NCBI RefSeq assembly: GCF_030247185.1
Contig: NC_080571.1
Span: 107,777,128-107,841,127, forward strand
DNA length: 64,000 bases
Source: Malaya genurostris
Taxonomy: Eukaryota; Arthropoda; Insecta; Diptera; Culicidae
Direction of reading: 5' to 3'
The position numbers were made by a program, and so were the translations under genes. Positions 56,301-64,000 of the stretch are shown one piece after another. Below the pieces are notes generated by a model. The model ran no database searches. It was not told where the DNA came from and saw only the letters and a program-made list of their open reading frames with translations. Each line of letters begins with the position of its first letter. The first letter of the stretch is position 1.

Positions 56301-59300
56301 TACTAACTGAAAATGGTATGGATTTAATTCTAGTGGCGCCCTCTCATAGAAACGATACGAACTTTTCAGCCGATCTGTTAGGCACATCTCATTATGAGCT
56401 CCTGTTAATGTTTACCACTATTTACTTACAATAAATATTGAGATTTTACCCAATTAACATTATTTGACTACATTTAAAATAATTAATAAATTATATATTA
56501 ATTAATTAATTAGTTTATAAATTTTATATTCACACGACAGATGTACATAAAAAATCTGTTATTAGAAAATAAGCTTTATATTTATTTCTAATAGAATCAC
56601 GCTTTTTTTGGTTTCATAACAACTTTTCGACCCAAACGAAGTTATCATCGAGTATTCCGAGTATTACGGAAAGTTCGAGTATTCGAGTACTACGGAAAAT
56701 TCATTGTGCGCATAATTGTGTACCACTGCGCACTATTACCTTACCTCGCGCACTATTAGGAACAAAATATGATTATTTTATGGCTTTCATGCTCGTAATA
56801 ATTGTAATCGTTAATTTGAGGATATTGAAAAACAAGATTTTATGTTTTCGTAGACGTTGTTGATCGTGATAAAAATAATATTTTATTTGTGAAACTTCGT
56901 AAAGCTTAGGTGCGCACTAATCGCCAACTCTCCCCTAATCTGTATGAATTTGATTCATGGGAATTTTGAATATTTGATTGAATTTTAGCGCCAACAAATG
57001 AAAGAATTTTATAACCTCCAATTACAGGCGTTTTAAATCATCATGTTTCAGAGATATATCGTAATATGTCTTCTATCAGAAACATTCGAGCACTGTAGAA
57101 GCGCTTGGAGAATGAATTCCTAACTGACGTTTTCTTCATAATGTAGACTTTGACCTCCCGAACAACTTTCCTCAGAAAATTCTCCATCTACTTACAGCTT
57201 AAAGTCACAGTCCACATCATTCGCGGAGAGTTCGGAATCCAAATCACCTAGGTTCGAAACCCAAGTCTCTCTCTGTGGGTGTTGGCGCTTTTCGACGCTT
57301 TTTCATTGTTTCAAGTAATATCGCCTAAAGGTATATTATCCCCGGGTCTTTTGCCCAATCTATTTTTAGCTTATGCTCGCGACTTGTTTGTTTTCAGTAA
57401 TGTCTTTTTAAAGCAAATCAATAACTGATTATGCATTCCAGCTTTGTTTTCGTTGTTTGATAATAATATCAAATTGAGAACTAATTTTGCTATCAACAAG
57501 AAACAATCTATATCTTATTTAGATTTCAGTTTGCTTTCGCTGTTAGCAAAAATAGTTTTCTGTTTGATATCCTCGGAATATCTTTCTGCTTTCGATTTTG
57601 ATTTTTTGCCACTTAAAACGACTGAAACAACAGCAAATTGAACAATCGATAAATGCGAACATCACAACGTCCAAATGAGTTTTCTATTTGATCTCACACT
57701 CTGCTCGGGTATTGAGGTCAATTCACTCCAGGAAGAACGATGAACCCCACGCATACACAGACTCAACCATGTTTGGAGAACCAAATATCTGGATACGTAA
57801 TTGCGCCAATGCGGGACAGTTACATATCTGAGGATATGAAGTATTATAATCGCAATCACATTCTGTTGGAACAGAAGGTCAAATTCCACTACAGGAATGT
57901 AATACCAAAGCTTTGCTTATGAGCGCAAGTTTACAAGACCAAGAACGAATCTTGTACTTTATCCAACGAAATCATTCATTGTACCAACTCTAGCCAACTC
58001 ATTAGCACATTCATTTCCAGTAAGACTGTCGGAGCAAAAATATATTCGATTACAACAGTTTATCTGCTGAAATGTCGATTGTATTCCACACAGAATCGCG
58101 TAGATTTATGCTAGGAACATAGTACAGTATCTACCAAGTGAATCAAACTGCTCTAGTATCATTTCACGAAAGAGACACCAGCACCAGCATGACTATCCAA
58201 CAGAGAACTTTTGCTTTATCTGGACTGCTGCCACCATATAAGACATCCATATGCTCCTTTCTGCCACCATATAAGACATCCATATGCTCAAATTGGTCTA
58301 ACAATAGTTATGTAGATCCAATGAATGATTTTACAAATCTGCATTGGCCGAAATCCACAGTCTTAGAAAAAATGAAATATACGCTTGACGTAAATTCAAG
58401 TATGCCGTAATTCCTGCGGTGATGACACAATATTACATCTACTAACATGTAAATATAAATTTTGCGTCTGGATCGATGTAAACTTCTTTACATGCTATGT
58501 ATTGTGACGTTGCTTTCATGTACATCTAGCATCATGCATGCAAGCTCTTTCAATCCTGAAGTCAGTGTGTTAATTAAGTTTTGAATCAAGAATCACCCCC
58601 ACGTGTTTTACTTGATCAACCACAGTGACCTCTGATCCGAAGAACTGTAACAGACGAGCTCCTGTTATAATCCTCCTGTAATAAGTAAAAATTACCATTG
58701 ATGTTTTGCTAGGATTCACAGATAATACAATCTGACAACACCATTGCTCAACAGATCGCAGGGCTTGTTGCATTAAATCAACGCGAGTGTTAATGCTTAT
58801 ACCGATCATCAATATATGATAATCGTCGGAAAAAAACGTAAGCCGGGATTCAAAGATCATTAAGTTTTCCTACACAGTTCGAAAAAATCTTGTGATTTTA
58901 CATCTTATAAGATGCACATAAAAGGAGCGTCATATTTCACATAAATTTATATTCAAGAACATGTAAAACTGTGTGATTTGAAAACTACATATTTTGAACT
59001 GGAATGAAATAAAAAATAAAAGGTCAATAGCAACAGCGGGACTTGATCCATTTGATCGTTTAATCGACTGCCGCTACCGCCTTTTCTGCCAAGTTTTTTA
59101 TATATATCCTGTCGCAAGACTAAATGTAAGGAACTTCTTCAAAACATGTTTGAAATGTTCATACCCTTTCTGTAGTAGCACTGGGAAAACTCCATCTTTT
59201 CCAGGACGGGTATAGCGTAATGGGTGAGTCGATGCCTTTCACGCAGCCCTCCTGGGATCGTTTCCCAACCCCGCATGTAGAGTAAGAAAGTTTTTCTGAT

Positions 59301-62300
59301 CCGAAGAGATGAATGACCTTACGGTCAAAACCTCAATAATCGGAAACCGAAAATAATAATAATAATTGTAATAGTGACATTAAATAGTAAAATTATAGTA
59401 ATTTGAAATGGATAAAAGCTGGAGTGTCATATACCATTCGACTCAGTTCGTCGAGTACGCAAAATGTCTGTGTGTGTATGTGCGTATGTGAATATGTAAC
59501 GTTTTTTTAACTAACTTTTCTCGGGGATGGCTGAACCGATTTTCACAAACTTAGATTCAAATACAAAATTCCTGAATATTATTGAGATCCGACTTCCGGT
59601 TCCGGAATTATGGGGTGAAATGTGCAAAAAATTGTGAAAATAAAAAGCACTAACTTTCAATTTGAACCGCTAAGCTGACGTAAAGTTTCTGCTATTTACA
59701 GAACTCTTTTTGTTTTGCAACGGAGTGCAATGTCTTTTCTGACGTGCCGAACGAAAACGTGTTTTCGACTATTTCTGGCCGATGCAGGTTTGGTCATTTA
59801 GGGGTTAGCCAAATTTTGTGCTAGGGCACATAACCATTTTTATTATTTTTACGTTTCGTCTTTGACTCATCAGTGCAGAGCAGTTCAAATTGAATTGCTT
59901 AGTGCTAAACTCGGCAGTTCAATTTGAACCGCTAAGCAGACGTAAAGTTTCTGCTGTTTACAGAACACTTTTTGTTTTACAACTGCTATTTACAGAACAC
60001 TTTTTGTCAATTTGAACTGCTCTGCACTGATGAGTCAAAGACGAAACGTAAAAATAATAAAGCACGATATTTGGCTAACCCCTACATGATTATTATATGA
60101 AACTCGGCCCTCCGAGCCTCGGGAATTTTTCTGAAGATTGAGCGAATTCTATACCTATTTTTTATATTAATAAAAAAGGGTAGAAAAAGTTGGGCCCTTT
60201 TCAAAAGACAGTCTAGATCATTTTTGTAAAAAAAACAAAGTACGTAATGTGATTTTTTTGTAACAAAGTCTTCATGTACAGCAAGTTTCATTACAATCTG
60301 AGAGGGAACTGCCAACTTTGAATACGATTAAGCGCAAAATTCGTTCATATCAAAACCGTCGGCTCGGATACGAGAAAGGCAAGCATGCGTCATGGGTTTT
60401 CTTCTTTGATACTCGTTAATACCAATCAGTTCAGACTACTTTAATTTTGAATTATTTGTGATTATGTCTTACAACTGAAAATGTTATCACGATCAAAGAC
60501 GCATCACTCTCTCAGAGGGTAAATTTTGAAAAAGTTTCCCATAGCAAAGTAAGTCGTATTCACGACAAAACGGACATTTGCATTGGCGTGGTGTGTGTGT
60601 TTGTTTAACCTATCCCAAGCCCCACTGTCTGACGGCGGTCTACAAAAAAGAGGTTTCCATGTTTTTATACATGCTAATAACTTTAGTCCAGGACTCAGGG
60701 AGTGATAACCCTTATCGTGTACAGAGCAAATCGTTTTCCAAGGTCATCGTTCCATCGACCAGCCCCACCTCAATGCAATGTTTGCGTCAAGTGGATTCAG
60801 TAATTCAGGAAAATGTTAGTTTTTGAGTAAACGATTAACATTTTCTGAGCTTACCAAACTCCAGTTTCCATCCAATGTCCTATTTCTAATCACATTTGAA
60901 TATTTTTTCCTAAAGATGCTCGTGCATAAAAAACTAATGATGAGAATAGACAAATTATTTATACTAAAGCAGTTACTATTGCTCATACAAGATATTTCGC
61001 GTTATACGTCGGATTATTTATGGATGAGATGAAAAATGTTAATCTATGAATAATGCAAGAAATATTACAGACGGTTTTTATCAAAACGAGTGGACTCAAA
61101 GTCTGGACAATTTGAAGGCAATTTAAAATCACATTAAAAAGTTTAAATACACTTTAGCCATAAGGAGCCAAGTATTTTTGCGTTTCGAATAAGTGATTTG
61201 ACTCAAACCAATTCGCACTGTCTCACTGTGCTACTAACTCAGAAGGCGATAGCATCTTATCTCACAGGGAGGCATGAGCAAGTAACTTGTGATTATTTAG
61301 TTATCTTAACACTTTTATAGTTTTCGCAAAAAAACTGTTTCAAAAAGTTGCCATTTTTGTATGATAACTTAACTTAACACCCTATTAGATGTATTGTAAA
61401 ATCCGATCTGATTTTAAGGGAAGTAGTCAATAAGATTATCCGAAAAATCGATTCATCGTTTCATAAATTAGTATAATTATAATAATTTATCATCTAAATA
61501 ACATTTCTTTGGACATACAAATATAATTCCGATTTACTTGCGTTTATACCTAACATGCAAAGACAGTCGTGATTCAATCATCGCAATTTAATTTGATTAT
61601 TACTATTTAGGAAAAAAATTTAAATTTGAAAATATATAGATAAAAAAGATCAAATAAAACGCTACTGAGAGATATGAGTTATGAGAATGAATCAGAATTT
61701 TTGAATGATGAAGTATCGATGAGACTTAATTTAACTATTCTGCATTTCAGACTAAAAAAGGCAAAATCGATTACGCGAAATCAATAAAACAAATTGATAC
61801 ACTTCTCCCTGATGACTACAAACCAGCGTATCGGATGGGACTAGACGCTTGTAAGGATGCAGGTGAGAATTAGGTTTTACAAAATAATACTTCGGAAGGG
61901 ACTCAGAAATATTTTGTTTAACCGATATCGGTAGTTTGGTTATATTTCCAGTTACACGTTTTAATTTTTTTATCGTCACAGGTTACCTTGTTGATGACAA
62001 TTCGACGTGAAGATTCCCCATGGGCAACGAAGAGAATCTGTCATTGGGTTTTAGGTCCATTGGAAATGCTCACGTTGAATAAAATAGCACTTTTAACCGA
62101 TTCACAAACGGTAACGGAGGTATTTTGGTCACTCTAAGACATTGTGGCCTGGCGAACACATCCATTCCTAATATGTTGAAAATTTGAATTTGAAATTCTG
62201 AGTCACGTTGTACATTACATCCAGAAATATGTACGTCGGACCAAAATATATTAGAGTGGCCAAAATATCTCCTTTACCCTATTAACCGTCTAAAATTATA

Positions 62301-62414
62301 CTAACCTTTCAAAACATTTTATTTTCAGCTCAAGGAATAAAGGATCAATGCGAAGCATCTTTAATTTTACTAAAATGCTTCAGCGTTAATAATCCCTTGT
62401 TTATGTTTCCCTGA
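53366..62414 (+). CDS. Odorant-binding protein B (5 exons, 145 aa)
   Basis: Exons 53366-53437, 53582-53660, 53713-53801, 61751-61862 and 62329-62414 join in frame with GT/AG junctions. The protein starts with a signal peptide (MKFNHLFVLLTTLILYS) and carries the classic OBP pattern C42-X26-C69-X3-C73-X40-C114-X10-C125-X8-C134, including KCYVSC and ending NNPLFMFP. OBPs are secreted carriers of hydrophobic odorants or other small ligands; specificity cannot be read from sequence. The third intron is 7949 nt and holds a LOA relic, a 3.35-kb TIR element, a mariner fragment, a SINE and other repeats. The last two exons are 112 and 86 nt, identical in size to those of OBP-C. The gene converges on OBP-C with 283 bp between stop codons. 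No lesion is seen. Confidence 0.92.
54640..55062 (-). pseudogene. Tc1-like transposase relic
   Basis: The minus strand reads KFLKKVFLWLTISEMRMPK then PLFVLESE and a stop, followed in another frame by FWPDLVKAQYAMRSLKEIN, the block carrying the second catalytic Asp of Tc1-like transposases, then after another stop LQINVAPVIANLSNV, matching the segment before the catalytic Glu. Stops and frameshifts make it inactive. A cysteine-containing 77-codon open frame on the same strand (54885-54652) is an alternative frame of this relic. Confidence 0.6.
55063..55989. other. Interior of the 3.35-kb TIR element, unassigned
   Basis: No recognised gene. An 83-codon plus-strand frame at 55682-55933 contains remnants such as 'gttcagtagtttcggagttata' that recall the tccgg repeat family, not a protein family. 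Confidence 0.35.
55990..56381 (-). pseudogene. Mariner 5' end with N-terminal transposase fragment
   Basis: The minus strand has a likely terminal repeat 'taacagatcggctgaaaagttcgt' (from about 56381), a 5' UTR, then MEKKEFRVLMKHYFLMKK from 56199 and WLDECYPDSAPGEATIRKW with WFAKFR, the N-terminal helix-turn-helix of a mariner transposase. It stops soon after; no catalytic part remains. Confidence 0.75.
56382..57643. other. Interior of the 3.35-kb TIR element, unassigned
   Basis: AT-rich sequence, nothing recognised. Confidence 0.4.
59206..59367 (+). mobile_element. tRNA-related SINE
   Basis: 'tatagcgtaatgggtgag' resembles a pol III A box, and 'gggatcgtttcccaacc' about 45 nt later a B box, as in a tRNA-derived head. 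The unit ends in an (AAT)n tail ('aataataataataat'). It sits against the end of the LOA relic. A fragment sharing 'tttttctgatccg.agag.tgaatgacc' occurs near 36980. SINEs are transcribed by pol III and mobilised by LINE enzymes. Confidence 0.6.
59440..59640. repeat. Dispersed 'tccggttccggaattac' repeat, copy
   Basis: 'cgactcagttcgtcgagtacgcaaaatgtctg', TG-rich stretch, 'ttctcggggatggctgaaccgattttcacaaacttagattcaaa' and 'gacttccggttccggaattatgggg': a well-preserved unit of the family. Confidence 0.65.
59839..60061. repeat. 55-bp perfect inverted repeat (foldback)
   Basis: Arms 59839-59893 and 60007-60061 are perfect reverse complements (they contain 'acgtttcgtctttgactcat' and its complement) around a 113-bp loop. 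The pairing continues imperfectly outward ('ggggttagccaaat' near 59795 and 'atttggctaacccc' near 60070). Within and beside it 'gacgtaaagtttctgct.tttacagaac' is repeated directly (59680 and 59938). A diverged single-arm copy is near 50160-50280. Confidence 0.85.
60360..60580. repeat. Dispersed repeat family (GTCGTATTCACGAC type), copy 4
   Basis: Contains 'gatactcgttaatacca', 'ctctcagagggtaaattttgaaaa' and 'agcaaagtaagtcgtattcacgacaaaa', collinear with copies at 11587 and (reversed) 29680. Confidence 0.6.
60581..61750. other. OBP-B intron, unassigned
   Basis: No element boundary or gene recognised before the exon at 61751. Confidence 0.4.
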
Positions 62415-62604
62415 AACTGGCATCAAATCATAGGCAACCGATTGTAGACTATTATTGTATGGAATCGAACGTATATTGATTATGGCATTTTTGAATTATT
62501 CATGTTAGTTAGTTTTCATGTTCAATGTATTTAGAAAAGCACGAAACAATTTTGTTGTGATATTTGATCGACAAATACAATAATATACTTTCATTCAAAT
62601 TTTC

Positions 62605-62610
62605 TTTAAT
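62605..62610 (-). promoter_or_regulatory. Poly(A) signal of OBP-C (ATTAAA)
   Basis: ATTAAA on the minus strand, 88 nt past the OBP-C stop, in the short convergent space shared with OBP-B. Confidence 0.4.
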
Positions 62611-62697
62611 TTTATAATTCATAAGCTATTCACACATGGTTAAAGCAATACGTACAGAATCACCGGAGAGCGTCTTACTTTGAAAAATGTTCGTCCA

Positions 62698-62948
62698 CTA
62701 CGCGAAGAAGTACTTCGGATTATTTTGATGAATACACTTCAGCAATGCAAAGGCGGCTTCACAGTTGTTCTTGATTCCGTCGGCTGCGGAAAGCTAGTAA
62801 ATTATATATCGATTGTACCTAGCTATTACAACTAACCTGAATTACGACATACGTCGATTGCCTGCTTGGTTGGTTCACCAATTTCCGGTGGAATCACCAT
62901 GTCTATTTGTTTGATTGCAGCGTCGGCTGTCACCTTACCTTTGCGCAT
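62698..62948 (-). CDS. Odorant-binding protein C, last two exons
   Basis: Exons 62948-62837 (112 nt) and 62783-62698 (86 nt) are joined by a 53-nt GT/AG intron. They encode MRKGKVTADAAIKQIDMVIP, then PEIGEPTKQAIDVCRNSADG and IKNNCEAAFALLKCIHQNNP, ending KYFFA. The spacing C-X10-C-X8-C matches cysteines 4 to 6 of OBP-A and OBP-B, and exon lengths and phases equal those of OBP-B. The ATG at 62948 is an internal codon right after an acceptor, not the start; the signal peptide and cysteines 1 to 3 must lie beyond 63 kb, probably past the window, behind the I-clade relic. No lesion is seen in the part present. Confidence 0.9.
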
Positions 62949-63247
62949 CTAATCGTGATAAATAATTAATACTATTACCAAACTTTTATTTAAATTATTT
63001 CTTCAATTAGAATCTACAATGTTTTTAAATTGGTCAGTAATTTGGAAAAGCCTACAGCGAACCAGCAATGTACGGCCGATGAATCAAGTTCACCTTCTGA
63101 AAGCTATCAGTAGTTTGTTTACACATCTATTAGGTTTTGCACGATGACGACACAAATGAACTGCCGATGAATCAAGTTCATTTTTAACAGTTGGCGTGTA
63201 CTTGTTTTGTTTTGCGATTGCAAGTTAAAAATTGAAAAAAAATATAC

Positions 63248-64000
63248 TGTCATGAATTTTGTTTGAGATCGAAGCTCGACTAGTCGTTCGAAATTATTAA
63301 TTACCATGGGATTCAGCACCTCACATCTTATTAGCAGGCGTGATGAAAGCTCCCAAAATCGATCTTTTAATGGAAGAACTCCCGCCAGAACTTCAAGACT
63401 CATTGTATGTGTCGAATGCATGCACCCTAAAGCAATTCGCAAACAACGATACTGAATTCGCTCCAGTTTGATAATATGAGAGTTTGCAGCGGAACGAAAG
63501 CAAACGCATCCATATTCCATCACTGAAAGTATCGTTGTCTGATACAATTTTATTAGATCTTCCGGATGAGCACCCCACCAAGATCCTGTTATTGTTCGAA
63601 GAAAATTTACTCTTTGTTGGCATTTTGTTATCAGAAACCTAATGTGTCCTCCCCACGTGCATTTGGAATCGAACCACACCCCGAGGTATTTAAAAGTTAA
63701 AACCTGTTGGATCATTCTTCCCATCATATGGAGCTGAAGTTGCGCGGGATCATGCTTTCTTGAAAAGACGACTAACTCTGTTTTCTCCGCAGAGAATTCG
63801 ATACCAAGATGAACAGCCCAATCGGACAAGTTATCTAAGGTATCTTGCAATGGTTTATGCAGATCAATAGCTTTGGGTCCAGTAACTGAAACCACGCCAT
63901 CATCTGCCAATTGTCTTAGTGTACATGGGGTTACTAGACAGCTGTCAATGTCATTTACGTAAAAATTATAGAGGAGCGGACTGAGGCATGAGCCTTGCGG
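63248..64000 (-). pseudogene. I-clade LINE ORF2 relic, copy 3 (runs off window)
   Basis: The minus-strand frame from the window edge to about 63248 matches ORF2 of the I-clade element from the end of the GSC-type RT block through LADDG (LADD catalytic motif, here 63915-63904), KTELVVFSRKHDPAQLQLHM, FKYLGVWFDSKCTWGGHIR and SMEYGC-type thumb sequence, ending NNFERLVELRSQTKFMTVY. It has no break in the visible part but stops before RNase H, where unrelated sequence begins, so the copy is 3'-truncated or rearranged. Closest to the relic at 37525-39570. It probably lies in an intron of OBP-C. Confidence 0.88.

Larger units (their letters stand above)
54361..57709. mobile_element. 3.35-kb TIR element nested in LOA relic
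   Basis: The ends CCCGAGCAAAGT and ACTCTGCTCGGG are inverted repeats, flanked by TA at 54359-54360 and 57710-57711. The LOA sequence resumes directly beyond the right end, which fixes the boundaries. Inside are a Tc1-like transposase relic (54640-55062) and a mariner fragment (55990-56381); whether the first is the element's own transposase is unknown. The rest is AT-rich. The family was not recognised. Confidence 0.72.
53964..59205 (-). pseudogene. LOA-type LINE relic in OBP-B intron, split
   Basis: Three blocks align with the LOA element at 22576-27256 in the same orientation: 53964-54360 (3' UTR, starting with the same 'ggaatcagaac' end), 57712-58862 (3' end of pol and parts of the reverse transcriptase, including SVEQWCCQIVLSVNPSKTSMV) and about 59095-59205 (just upstream of RT). 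Blocks 1 and 2 are separated by the TIR element at 54361-57709. Block 2 has large deletions, a 34-bp tandem duplication ('ccaccatataagacatccatatgctc') near 58230-58285 and an insertion near 58370-58540. A small inverted-repeat insert lies near 58873-58974. Dead copy. Confidence 0.8.

Noticed and set aside
1..64000. CRISPR arrays, bacterial operons, rRNA or endogenous virus copies
   Set aside because: No regular spacer arrays, ribosomal sequence or viral replicase motifs were seen. Repeats here are eukaryotic minisatellites and transposons. A systematic tRNA scan was not possible by eye.

Overview
This window looks like nuclear DNA from a culicine mosquito, most likely Aedes-like. The sequence is AT-rich, the genes are insect chemosensory genes with introns, and the mobile elements are types known from mosquitoes: DD37E Tc1/mariner, I-clade and LOA-clade LINEs, an RTE-like LINE, a Ty3/gypsy element and many TA-flanked TIR elements. 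Most of the DNA is transposable elements stacked inside one another. The species call is inference from element and gene families; no sequence search was run.

Host genes. (1) Two tandem divergent ionotropic receptor (IR) genes lie on the minus strand: copy 1 at 1-988 (3' part beyond the window) and complete copy 2 at 19459-21613 (five exons, 635 aa). Both have a TATA box and initiator about 10 nt upstream of the start codon. About 18 kb of transposons separates them. (2) A forkhead-domain gene lies on the plus strand at about 31481-33091; its 5' exon was not found. (3) Three classic odorant-binding protein (OBP) genes occupy 43.5-63 kb: OBP-A (minus, 43576-51044, four exons), OBP-B (plus, 53366-62414, five exons) and the last two exons of OBP-C (minus, 62698-62948). 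OBP-A and OBP-B each have one intron of 7-8 kb filled with mobile elements. OBP-B and OBP-C converge.

Mobile elements. 1.7-4.7 kb: a Tc1-like relic, then a broken DD37E transposase split by a 1176-bp TIR element. 4.9-10.0 kb: a young gypsy element with LTRs differing at about 2 of 301 positions, but with two in-frame stops and an altered protease active site. 11.6-19.2 kb: a dispersed repeat, split by a TIR element, itself split by a full-length I-clade LINE with both ORFs open. 22.4-27.5 kb: a LOA-type LINE inside a tandem repeat with a 40-bp target duplication. 28-35 kb: a minisatellite, a second DD37E relic, an RTE fragment and a 949-bp LINE that carries only ORF1. 37.5-39.6 and 63.2-64 kb: decayed I-clade copies. 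41.3-43 kb: a MITE and an RTE-like relic. The OBP introns hold further MITEs, several mariner fragments, a second copy of the 1.2-kb TIR family just upstream of OBP-A, a 3.35-kb TIR element nested in a LOA relic, a tRNA-like SINE and a 55-bp perfect inverted repeat.

The IRs and OBPs suggest a chemosensory neighbourhood; IRs are membrane receptors and OBPs are secreted carriers, so they need not act together. I did not find a convincing new biological system. The most unusual items are the ORF1-only LINE with its own Inr/DPE promoter and target duplication, the precisely datable nested insertions, and the uncharacterised TA-flanked TIR families.
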